From S015-6 sp964384945 (GTDB lineage Bacteria; Desulfobacterota; DSWW01), in contig CAYLMK010000006.1 of the NCBI GenBank assembly GCA_964384945.1, positions 124,001 through 188,000 on the forward strand: a stretch of DNA of 64,000 nt. The letters are read 5' to 3'. How positions within the stretch are numbered: position 1 is the stretch's first letter; each line of letters opens with the position of its first letter. A program made the position numbers and the translations under genes. The notes under the pieces were generated by a model that saw only the letters and a list, made by a program, of their open reading frames with translations, did no database searches and had not been told where the DNA came from. Shown here piece after piece: positions 40,696 through 48,766 of the stretch.

Positions 40696-42405
40696 CTACT
40701 TCCTAACTGGCGTACGAAGCCGATCCGGGTCGATCCCGTCGGCCAGACCGCCGTTCAGCGGGCATCCCAGTTCGTTTGCCTCCACCAACGTCGCCGCGTC
40801 TCCGGCCAGTACAGCCGCGATTACATCGGCCACGGAGTATGGGTAGTCCACATCCGGGTGGGCAGCGCTCAGCAACCCCGCGACTCCATGCCGGGCCAGT
40901 TCGTTGATGCCGCCCCCATTCGCCCCCAAGGCTTGCAGGAGGGTGGGGTTGTAAAGGTCTCGCGGCCGGCCTCTCTGGCTCCACTTGATGGTTATGAAGA
41001 TCCCGAACACATCGGAGAAGAGGTCATCCGGAGCGTATCCTGTCGGAACCCAAGATCCGAAGTGCTGTTTCTGCTTCCAGTAACCAGGCGTACAGCCCTC
41101 ATTTCCGAATTCCTCGCACACGACGCACGCCGGGTCCTCGTCGGTGACCTCCTGTCCGGAGACGACTCCCGTACCTGTAACCCCTGCCAGGTTCTCGAAC
41201 AGATCGTACTCGGCACAAACGTTCTCGAAGAAGAGTTCCTCGATGTCACCCCGGAGCAGTTCAACGCTCTCTCCGACGGCAAGATTCCCCACAGCAAAGT
41301 TGGTAATCCCGAGGGCGGCGTCATTGACCACCACGTTTTCCAGGTCCTCGGGCCCACAGTTGGTTACGACGAGCTTGTACTCCGCGCTCCGGGCCGTAGC
41401 GGGTGCATTTGCACACTCGTCGGCATCATCGAAACTCGCCCCGCCGTCCACGCTCACCAGCTTTTCGATGTCGATGCAAGGCTCGGGCAGGGGGACCGAC
41501 AAGCCCGCAGCGACCCAGGAAAGCGAAGCGGCCTGCGGATCGAGCCAAGGGAAAGGTCTGTTGTCGTCCCTGGAGAAGGCCTGGACCGTGAGGCTCGTCG
41601 CGCCAGCAGGGATGGTGATGTCAAGGTTCTGCGTGTCCCACTCCTCGCCATCGTTGCTGCCGAGGAGGTCGGAAAACACGGTTGTCACCCCGTCGACCGT
41701 GACCTCGATGGAGTTGGGCCGGAATGTTCCCCCCGTGGAGGTCTCACCCTCCACGCTTGAGAAAAACATGGAAAGTGTGGCGGTTCGATCGAAAGTGGCT
41801 GAACCAAAAAGGAAAGTCTGGGCCGCCGTTCGGTCAATTGGGGGTGGGGACTGAAAATACGCGAGGTCGAGGCCGTCGCGGACCGAAATGTCGGATGCGG
41901 CGGATGCCTCTTCAAAGATAACGAGAATCCCGGCGCCGTTGTTGGCGAAGGTGAAGTTCAATCCACCCACATCAAGGCTGTTAGGGCCGTCGCTGATCAG
42001 GCCCAGGCCAGTGATGTCGGCCCGAAAAGCTGAACTGTAAATGGCACCCACCCCCCCCGCTGCGTTGAAAAAGAAGGTGGGACCTCCAATCAAAGCGCCT
42101 GTCACCTCCACGGGGCCCGTCACCTCGATTGTGTCATCCCCGGCCAGGTTACCAACCATCTGGCCTTCCCAGTACAGCAAGACCTGCTTGACGGTCGCCC
42201 CCGGCGGAATAGTAATATTGATCGTAGCGGGCTGACCTTGGATCAGCCCAACCCCGGCCGCCACGATTCCCGAACCCTCGGCGACGGCGATGCTCGGAGC
42301 ACCCAGCGTCTCCGACCCGTCGGCCAGGACATCGCCCGGCGCCAGGCCGAGGGATACAAGGACAACGAGTGCAACCCACACGGTTCTCATCGATGCGTTT
42401 GCCAT
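40696..42405 (-). CDS. Secreted surface protein with DUF11-like domain and CTPGYWK motif
   Basis: The 569-residue product has a signal peptide (about 7-29, ending at VLADG). The N-terminal region of about 290 residues is beta-rich, with many Gly/Ala/Thr/Val. The region about 300-430 (CIDIEKLVSVDGGASFDDAD, KLVVTNCGPEDLENVVVNDA) resembles DUF11/CARDB-type repeats of surface proteins. The end carries GCTPGYWKQKQHFGSW, a Cys/Trp motif found at the C-terminus of varied secreted bacterial proteins. Its function is unknown; surface display or matrix association is plausible. AAGGAGGAAA lies before the ATG at 42405. It is transcribed against the flanking plus-strand genes. Confidence 0.85.
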   Translation of the reverse strand: MANASMRTVWVALVVLVSLGLAPGDVLADGSETLGAPSIAVAEGSGIVAAGVGLIQGQPATINITIPPGATVKQVLLYWEGQMVGNLAGDDTIEVTGPVEVTGALIGGPTFFFNAAGGVGAIYSSAFRADITGLGLISDGPNSLDVGGLNFTFANNGAGILVIFEEASAASDISVRDGLDLAYFQSPPPIDRTAAQTFLFGSATFDRTATLSMFFSSVEGETSTGGTFRPNSIEVTVDGVTTVFSDLLGSNDGEEWDTQNLDITIPAGATSLTVQAFSRDDNRPFPWLDPQAASLSWVAAGLSVPLPEPCIDIEKLVSVDGGASFDDADECANAPATARSAEYKLVVTNCGPEDLENVVVNDAALGITNFAVGNLAVGESVELLRGDIEELFFENVCAEYDLFENLAGVTGTGVVSGQEVTDEDPACVVCEEFGNEGCTPGYWKQKQHFGSWVPTGYAPDDLFSDVFGIFITIKWSQRGRPRDLYNPTLLQALGANGGGINELARHGVAGLLSAAHPDVDYPYSVADVIAAVLAGDAATLVEANELGCPLNGGLADGIDPDRLRTPVRK

Positions 42406-42991
42406 GATGGTTTCCTCCTTCGGTTGTGTTTCTCACCTTTCGGCTCATGTCAAAGGAACTTCCTCCCCGCCTTCCTCGACATCACGGATTGAGGAGGCAG
42501 GAGATACTTTCCAAGGACTCGGGCCGATTCGGCTGGTTCAAGTCGGAACCCCCAAAAAGCAATCCCATGGGAATCGAATGACAGCCCCGCACTCCGAGAA
42601 TCCTCATCGAGCTTTACACGTTGGATGCCAATACCTTCCAGATGCATTTCCCTTGAGAATGGTTGCTTTCGAGGATCAAACGCATCGCCCGAGGAACTGG
42701 AATGAGAATCCTTTTCTCCAAAATAGGAAATCCTTTCGCTTGAGCAAACGTTCGGTCGATCCCACGTTGATCCGGAATCGGAGGGGCGATCCAGGCGAAC
42801 ACATCGGGCCCCCATGCGCGATTCAGGAAAGCGCTTCGGGACAGGGCTTCGTTTGACAGGGAATTCCCGCGCCACCTATACTCGATCTGGACAACGCCTT
42901 GCACCGTCTGACCAGAGAGGCCCTCAACCGACGCAGGCTCCGACGGCCCTTGCGGATACTGCACAAACGCTTTCCGCCTTCAAACCAGACC
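42406..42991. other. Intergenic region with possible gene remnant
   Basis: This 586-base gap has no firm gene. On the minus strand two adjacent frames look protein-like but disagree in phase near 42645. One covers 42964 to 42614 (…QIEYRWRGNSLSNEALSRSA…). The other is a 65-codon frame, 42647 to 42450, starting MHLEGIGIQRVKL. They may be a frameshifted remnant. Base composition is lower in GC than the neighbours. Confidence 0.35.
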
Positions 42992-44569
42992 ATGAAGAAT
43001 GATTCCCCCGGAAGGGTGATGGTCGTCGCCCTCGATGCCGCTGAATGCAGCCTGATAGAGCGATGGATTCAGGATGGAACCCTGCCGAACCTCCGCGAGT
43101 TTCGTTCTCAAGGTATCTACGGCCGCCTGGAGTCCACCGCCGGCTGGCTCTCCGGTTCCCCCTGGCCCACATTCCACACGGGCACCCTTCCCAGCCAGCA
43201 TGGCATCTACAGCTTCCTCCAGTGGCGGCCTGAACGGATGGCCATTGAAAGGCCCAGTCCGGAATGGTTGCCTTTCGAACCGTTCTGGCGCAACCTCGCA
43301 GGACAAGGTAGACGAACACTGATCCTGGATCTCCCCATGGCGTACAGGCCTCAGCCCTTCGAGGGCATCGAGATTTCCGGATACGCTACCCACGACCACC
43401 TGGACAGACCTGGCTCGTATCCGCGGGATGCCCTGCCCTGGGTGAAAACCACGTTCGGGCCTTCGCACATGCAGCAGGAGGTGTATGGCCTTCAATCGGC
43501 GGACTCGCTCCTTTCGCTGCGGGACCAAATCCTCGATTCGACTCGGAAAGTGGCCGCTGTGGGCCAGGCCCTGATGAGTCGAGAGGATTGGAGCCTCTTC
43601 ATGGTCGGCTTCACCGGAACCCACCGGGCAGGCCACAAGCTCTGGGATGGAACGGGCGTTAGGGGCGAGGTCTCCCCCTCCAAGGCGCAGGAGTTGGCTC
43701 GCTCGCTCCGAGAGGTCTATCGTGCGTGTGACGACGCGCTGGGCCGTCTGGTGCGGGCTGCCGGACCCGGCACCACAATACTCGTCATGTCTCTCCATGG
43801 AATGGGCCCCAACACGTCCCGGGTCGAGGTCATGGACGAGATGCTGGAGAGGATCCTTGGAAACCAAGATGGAAGGCTTCCCCAGAAGACACGAGCAGCG
43901 GGTATGCTGCGCAGGCTGCGGGACCGGATTCCCGTGGAGTGGCGCCATGCGCTCAAGCGCCGCTTGCCGGTTGCGGTGCAGGACGGGCTTTCGGCCTATT
44001 GGCGATTCGGCAGGGTCGATTGGACGGCCACCCGCGCCATGAATCTCGTAGCAGATAACCTCGGCTACATCCGCATCAACCTCAAGGGTCGAGAACGCCA
44101 TGGAATCGTCGATCCGAACCACGAATACCACGCGATTTGCGAGCTTCTTTCCGAGGGACTCCGAACCTTTGTTGACGCCGATTCCGGGAGGCCCGTCGTC
44201 GATGAAATCGCCGGGCCCGCGGCTCTTTATGGTCATGGGCCCAGAACCGCATTGCTGCCGGACCTGCTCGTGCGCTGGGCCGAGAGCCCTGCCTCGGCGC
44301 ACCGAAGGATCGAATCAAGCTGCTACGCCTCCATTCCCTGGCCGACCCCCGGGCGCCACCCCTCCGGGCGCAGCGGCAACCACCGACCCGAGGGTTTTCT
44401 CTTGGCCGTCGGGCCCGGAATTCCGCACGGAGACGACCTGAAAAGGGCACACGTTGTGGACCTAGCCCCGACAATCTATGCTCTCCTCGGCCTTGCGGGG
44501 CCTCCTGGCGCGCAGGGAAAGGCCCTGGACCAATTCCAGCGCCCCGGAACCCCGCAGAACGTCAGGTAA
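42992..44569 (+). CDS. AlkP-superfamily phosphohydrolase/phosphotransferase-like protein (paralogue A)
   Basis: The 525-residue protein has the AlkP/phosphodiesterase layout. VVALDAAECSL provides the first metal Asp. SPWPTFHTGTLPSQHGIY holds the nucleophile region, where the Thr after W-P is the likely nucleophile. GTHRAGHKLWDG and SLHGMGPNTS follow, then VVDLAPTIYALLG at the C-terminus. The usual S-D-H-G motif reads S-L-H-G, so one metal ligand seems altered. VDWTATRAMNLVADNLGYIR and INLKGRE are shared with two paralogues at 55.7 and 58.4 kb. The product looks cytoplasmic. The ATG at 42992 lacks a strong binding site; a GTG/ATG pair about 8 codons later is possible. Substrate is unknown. Confidence 0.82.
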   Translation: MKNDSPGRVMVVALDAAECSLIERWIQDGTLPNLREFRSQGIYGRLESTAGWLSGSPWPTFHTGTLPSQHGIYSFLQWRPERMAIERPSPEWLPFEPFWRNLAGQGRRTLILDLPMAYRPQPFEGIEISGYATHDHLDRPGSYPRDALPWVKTTFGPSHMQQEVYGLQSADSLLSLRDQILDSTRKVAAVGQALMSREDWSLFMVGFTGTHRAGHKLWDGTGVRGEVSPSKAQELARSLREVYRACDDALGRLVRAAGPGTTILVMSLHGMGPNTSRVEVMDEMLERILGNQDGRLPQKTRAAGMLRRLRDRIPVEWRHALKRRLPVAVQDGLSAYWRFGRVDWTATRAMNLVADNLGYIRINLKGRERHGIVDPNHEYHAICELLSEGLRTFVDADSGRPVVDEIAGPAALYGHGPRTALLPDLLVRWAESPASAHRRIESSCYASIPWPTPGRHPSGRSGNHRPEGFLLAVGPGIPHGDDLKRAHVVDLAPTIYALLGLAGPPGAQGKALDQFQRPGTPQNVR

Positions 44570-44959
44570 GGGTTCCGACATGCATGAGGACACACGGCGA
44601 GAATGTCGCCCAACTCATTCGAAAGCACGGTGGGGTAAAATAGGTAACCGAGCGAACCGAATTTCAACCCTTCGCGGTACGGGGGATGGATCTTGAAGAG
44701 CACTGTCTTTGTCTTGGACCCCCCCAAGGAAGTGCCTTTCCTTATGGATAACCTATTATACTTAAAGCATATTTTTATATCGCCAGCAAAGGAAGCGCTT
44801 CGCTTCTCACTTTCCCGCCCCGGGTTCGGAAAGATGGCGTTCTTCTTGCATAAACCCGGCAAGACTCCTTGGAATCCGAGAAACCGCATCCACTGAGAAT
44901 AATAGTTTTTGATAATTTCGCACAGAGACACTGACCGGACCGAAAGGAGCGGGTGAACC
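44570..44959. other. Intergenic region before the GH5 gene
   Basis: This 390-base gap has no supported gene. It includes an AT-rich stretch near 44740-44785 (TATTATACTT and ATATTTTTATAT), clearly lower in GC than its surroundings, and a second one near 44895-44920. A short open frame of 67 codons at 44693-44896 has no family features. No convincing promoter pair was found. Confidence 0.5.
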
Positions 44960-45991
44960 ATGGAAACGCATCCCAGCAAGGCAGGCCGACTTCCCCGTAT
45001 TTGTTGGTTGGTGGGGCTACTTGTCTTCTTCGATGTCTTCGCCTCGGATCTCAGCTATGCCGAGCGAGGGCGTGTTCGAATCGTGGATGGTGTGGTGGTG
45101 GCAGACAATGGAAGCCTGTTGCGCGGGGCCCATGGGAACTATTCGAACACGGTTTACAAACAGCTTTCGTGGTGGACCAATCTGCGTGACAAGTACAAAT
45201 TGAACACGGTGCGTTTGGATACCCGCATCACCTGGCCCCCTGACTCGGACCGGGTATCCGACATGCTGGATCTGAACAAGATCTTTGCCGACGTTGATGT
45301 GGCGGTAAACAAGGCCGCGGAGGCAGGCATGTACATCATTGTCGACAATCACACATCCTGCTGCGGAAACTACAACAGGACCCTTGTGGAGGCATTCTGG
45401 GAAAAGGCGGCGCCGCGATACAAAGACCGCACGCATGTGATCTTCGAGATGCAGAATGAGCCGGTTGCATGGTACCCCAAGGACTACACGGCGGATGACA
45501 TTCAGTTTCAAGCCGACATGTACCAATTCATCCGTGCGCGGGCGCCGAAAACTCACATCATCCTGTGGTCCTTCTCGAAATCCACCAGCGATATGAAGGC
45601 GAAGATCGACCAGGCCCCTGCGATCGATTACAGCAACGCCTCGGTGGGCATCCATCCTTACAGGCACACAACCACGAATGGGTTGAACGCACTGAATGCC
45701 CTTCGGGCAAGCTATCCCGTGATCATCACCGAATTCGCAAACCTGCCAGATAAGAACACGTACCCGCTCACAATTTGGGATTTCGCAGAAACGAACGGTA
45801 TTAGCTGGATGTATCTCGACCTCCGGTTCTTCCCGGACGGCAGTTACGGGAATTACGGGGACGGGGTGTGGGATCCGAAAGCCTGGCCCGTCACATGGCC
45901 CTCGGACCCATATTTCGACGGGCCGCCTCCTGCTGTTGCTCCCGCTGCACCCAAAGCGCTCAGGATCTTGAGGTCCGAAAACCCGAATTGA
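44960..45991 (+). CDS. Glycoside hydrolase family 5 (cellulase-like), secreted
   Basis: The 343-residue protein has a signal/anchor (about 13-33) followed by a GH5 TIM barrel. The catalytic acid/base is the Glu of FEMQNEPVAW (about 167-176) and the nucleophile is the Glu of VIITEFANL (about 255-263). NTVRLDTRITWP and YIIVDNHTSCCGN are conserved barrel elements. It probably cleaves a beta-glucan or mannan outside the cytoplasm. In an exopolysaccharide locus such hydrolases often trim or release polymer. AAGGAG lies 10 bases before the ATG. The C-terminal Pro/Ala-rich tail looks unstructured. Confidence 0.9.
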   Translation: METHPSKAGRLPRICWLVGLLVFFDVFASDLSYAERGRVRIVDGVVVADNGSLLRGAHGNYSNTVYKQLSWWTNLRDKYKLNTVRLDTRITWPPDSDRVSDMLDLNKIFADVDVAVNKAAEAGMYIIVDNHTSCCGNYNRTLVEAFWEKAAPRYKDRTHVIFEMQNEPVAWYPKDYTADDIQFQADMYQFIRARAPKTHIILWSFSKSTSDMKAKIDQAPAIDYSNASVGIHPYRHTTTNGLNALNALRASYPVIITEFANLPDKNTYPLTIWDFAETNGISWMYLDLRFFPDGSYGNYGDGVWDPKAWPVTWPSDPYFDGPPPAVAPAAPKALRILRSENPN

Positions 45992-46400
45992 AAGGGTGCC
46001 TTGGGAGTTGCATCCTGCAGCGGTCGCATGCGCCTCACTTGCCAGGCTGCCAGATGGCGACCATCGCGGCCGATGCCCTCGAAGCGAGGATAGGCGATGG
46101 AGCAGCCCGACCGGTCTCCGGCTCGATACGACAGGAAGGAATAGAAACGGCTCGGCCGCGTCTTCGAACTGCGCCTCCCCGGTTGCGCCCTTGGGCCGCT
46201 TTGTCTAAATTGAGTTTATACTTGACTGCGATTTCCGGTAGGATATGAGTACTCATGGCCCGTTCCCGCGAATCGAAGCATCTAAGTGTGAGTGCACATT
46301 GTGCCGATGAAACGGAGGTGGCGGTAAAGCCTGCCGTACCTGGGGGCCGGATCTCTGGAAACCCTGGCCTTGGAAACACCGATTGAAGGATTGACATTTC
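45992..46400. other. Intergenic leader before the carbamoyltransferase gene
   Basis: This 409-base gap has no supported gene; long antisense frames crossing it are extensions over the carbamoyltransferase gene. It contains a candidate promoter (46223-46250) and a GGCGG-taaag-CCTGCC-like stem region near 46320-46345 of unknown meaning. Confidence 0.5.
46223..46250 (+). promoter_or_regulatory. Candidate promoter for the carbamoyltransferase operon
   Basis: TTGACT (46223-46228) and TATGAG (46245-46250) are 16 bases apart, about 150 bases before the GTG start. The match is moderate. Confidence 0.4.
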
Positions 46401-48215
46401 GTGCACATTCTCGGCATTTCCTGCTTCTATCACGACAGTGCCGCCTGCCTCGTAAAGGACGGCGAGATCGTCGCCGCGGCCCAGGAGGAGAGGTTCAGCC
46501 GGAACAAGCACGACCCGCGATTCCCGAGAAACGCGATACGGTATTGCGTGGAAGAGGCCGGAATCCAGGCAACCGACTTGGACTTCGTTGCCTTCTACGA
46601 CAAGCCGTTCCTTACCTTTGAACGCCTTCTCTTGAGCTACCTGACCGTTGCCCCGCGGGGACTTCGGTCCTGGCTGGAGGCGATGCCCCTGTGGCTTGGC
46701 CAGAAGCTGCACCTCCCCAAGGTCGTGAAGAACGAAACGGGCTACGAAGGGCCGGTTCTGTTCACCGAACACCACGAGGCGCATGCGGCCTCCGCGTTCT
46801 ATCCGTCGCCCTTCGACGAAGCGGCCATCCTGACCGTGGACGGCGTCGGGGAATGGGCCACCGCGAGCTACGGTTCGGGAAGGGGAAGCGAGATCACCCT
46901 CCGGAAGGAGCTTCATTTCCCCGACTCTCTTGGGCTGCTCTATTCCGCCTTCACCTATTTCACCGGGTTCAAGGTCAACTCGGGCGAATACAAGCTCATG
47001 GGCCTCGCACCCTATGGCGTGCCCCGGTACAAGGATCTGATCCTGTCCGAGATTGTGGACCTCAAACAAGACGGTTCGCTCCGGTTGAACCTCTCCTTCT
47101 TCGATTTTCTGGGCGGCCTCCGGATGACCAACCGGCGGTTCGAAAGGCTGTTCCAGGGACCTCCCCGCAAACCGGAAACCCCGATCACCCAGCGCGAGAT
47201 GGACATTGCGGCAAGCATTCAGGCCGTGACCGAAGAAGCGATGATGAGGATGGCCAACCACGTCCACCGCGAAACGGGTCAGAAGAACCTGTGCCTGGCC
47301 GGCGGTGTGACGCTCAACTGCGTGGCCAACGGCAGAATCCTGCGGGAGGGCCCCTTCGAGAACATCTGGATCCAGCCCGCGGCAGGGGACGCCGGAGGCG
47401 CGCTGGGGGCGGCCCTGTCGGTTTGGCACCGGTATCTCGGCAAGCAGAGAGGGAAGCGGGATGGGAAGGACAGACAGAGAGGCTCCTTTCTGGGACCCGC
47501 ATTCTCCGACGAGGAAGTGAAAGCCTTCCTGCGGAAGAACGGTTATCCTTACCATGCCCTGGAGCGCAGCAACAGGGCCCGCATCATTGCCGAGCAGATC
47601 GCCGAGGGAAAGATTGTCGGGTACATGGCGGGGCGAATGGAGTTCGGTCCGCGGGCGCTGGGAGCCCGAAGCATCCTAGGGGATCCCCGGCGCGAGGACA
47701 CGCAGAGCGTGATGAACCTGAAAATCAAGTACCGCGAATCCTTCCGGCCCTTTGCCCCCTCGGTTCTCGAGGAGAGGATCTCCGACTATTTCGAACTCGA
47801 CAGACCCAGCCCTTACATGCTCCTCGTCGCTCACGTGCGGGAAGACAGGCGACTTCCCCAACCGGCCGGCGACGGCCTCACGCTCCTGGAGCGTCTGAAG
47901 GTGAAACGAAGCGACCTTCCGGCGATCACGCACCTGGACTATTCCGCCCGTCTCCAGAGCGTGAGCCGGGAACAGAAGCCGGATTATCACGAAGTGATCT
48001 CGGAATTCGAGAAACGGACGGGATGCGCCGTCATCGTAAACACGAGTTTCAACGTTCGGGGGGAACCGATCGTGTGTTCGCCCGAGGACGCCTACCGCTG
48101 CTTCATGCGGACGGAGATGGACGTGCTCGTCATGGAAGACTGCCTCTTGCACAAGGCGGAGCAGCCGGCCTGGCATGAAAAGAAAGACTGGCGGAATGAA
48201 TTCGCCCTTGACTGA
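46401..48215 (+). CDS. NodU/CmcH-family carbamoyltransferase
   Basis: The 604-residue enzyme transfers a carbamoyl group from carbamoyl phosphate, through carbamoyl-adenylate, to a hydroxyl. The N-terminal YrdC/Kae1-like ASKHA domain starts ILGISCFYHDSAACLVKDGE. It carries the metal-binding HHEAH (about 122-128) and the ATP motif LTVDGVGEWATASYG. The C-terminal domain includes GRMEFGPRALGARSILGDPR and NTSFNVRGEPIVCSPEDA. The GTG at 46401 is used because family members start exactly here (HILGISC). The two following small genes form a conserved unit with it. The acceptor is likely a sugar of the exopolysaccharide. Confidence 0.95.
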   Translation: MHILGISCFYHDSAACLVKDGEIVAAAQEERFSRNKHDPRFPRNAIRYCVEEAGIQATDLDFVAFYDKPFLTFERLLLSYLTVAPRGLRSWLEAMPLWLGQKLHLPKVVKNETGYEGPVLFTEHHEAHAASAFYPSPFDEAAILTVDGVGEWATASYGSGRGSEITLRKELHFPDSLGLLYSAFTYFTGFKVNSGEYKLMGLAPYGVPRYKDLILSEIVDLKQDGSLRLNLSFFDFLGGLRMTNRRFERLFQGPPRKPETPITQREMDIAASIQAVTEEAMMRMANHVHRETGQKNLCLAGGVTLNCVANGRILREGPFENIWIQPAAGDAGGALGAALSVWHRYLGKQRGKRDGKDRQRGSFLGPAFSDEEVKAFLRKNGYPYHALERSNRARIIAEQIAEGKIVGYMAGRMEFGPRALGARSILGDPRREDTQSVMNLKIKYRESFRPFAPSVLEERISDYFELDRPSPYMLLVAHVREDRRLPQPAGDGLTLLERLKVKRSDLPAITHLDYSARLQSVSREQKPDYHEVISEFEKRTGCAVIVNTSFNVRGEPIVCSPEDAYRCFMRTEMDVLVMEDCLLHKAEQPAWHEKKDWRNEFALD

Positions 48216-48597
48216 CAAGAAGCAAGTACGAAGGTTCGGGCTGGTAGCGTTCCTGTTCTTCGGATCCCTGTGCGCTCTCGCCGTCTGGAAAGCAAGGCCG
48301 CTTCCCACCTACCTGTTCGGGTTCCTTTGGCTCTTGGGAACTTGCTTCCTCCTATTCCCCGGACGAACCAGACCGATCTATGCAGGCTGGCTGAAGGTTG
48401 CGCATTTCATCGGGCGGGCTCTCACTGCGATCATGCTCACCGCGGTCTACTTTCTCGTCATCACCCCCGCGGCCTTTCTCAAGCGCCTTTTCGGGGGCAG
48501 GCCTCTTCCGCTGAGGCCGGACAAGAAGGCCGCCACCTACTGGGTCGCGCGACAGGAACCTGCCCAACCGAGAGACCGATTCTTGAAACGATTCTGA
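48196..48597 (+). CDS. SxtJ-family membrane protein
   Basis: The 133-residue protein has about three hydrophobic segments (about 15-32, 35-52, 65-85) and a C-terminus ending EPAQPRDRFLKRF. It overlaps the carbamoyltransferase stop by 20 bases, so translation is probably coupled. SxtJ-like proteins recur beside NodU-type carbamoyltransferases, often with a DUF5989 peptide, but their role is undefined. A membrane partner or docking role is inference. The ATG at 48196 is used; an earlier in-frame start adds seven residues. Confidence 0.85.
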   Translation: MNSPLTDKKQVRRFGLVAFLFFGSLCALAVWKARPLPTYLFGFLWLLGTCFLLFPGRTRPIYAGWLKVAHFIGRALTAIMLTAVYFLVITPAAFLKRLFGGRPLPLRPDKKAATYWVARQEPAQPRDRFLKRF

Positions 48598-48607
48598 GGA
48601 GAATGAC

Positions 48608-48766
48608 GTGTCGAATCAATCGGTGTTTTCCGAGTTCTGGGAGTTCCTCAAGGTGAGAAAGCGATACTGGCTGGCGCCCATCGTGATTGTGCTCCTTCTC
48701 ATGGGTGCGTTGATCGTTTTCACCGAGGGAAGCGCGGTGGCACCCTTCATCTACGCCCTGTTCTAG
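48608..48766 (+). CDS. DUF5989-family small membrane protein
   Basis: The 52-codon frame begins with GTG at 48608, with AGGAG 7 bases upstream. It encodes one transmembrane helix (APIVIVLLLMGALIVF) and ends EGSAVAPFIYALF, the conserved tail of DUF5989 proteins. It follows the SxtJ-like gene by 10 bases and is the third gene of the carbamoyltransferase unit. The stop overlaps the stop of the convergent GMC oxidoreductase gene by 4 bases. Function is unknown. Confidence 0.88.
   Translation: MSNQSVFSEFWEFLKVRKRYWLAPIVIVLLLMGALIVFTEGSAVAPFIYALF

Noticed and set aside
44693..44896. A 67-codon plus-strand frame upstream of the GH5 gene
   Set aside because: It has no ribosome binding site or family features and lies in AT-rich intergenic DNA.
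46035..47555. A 506-codon minus-strand frame
   Set aside because: It is antisense to the carbamoyltransferase gene and has shadow-like composition.
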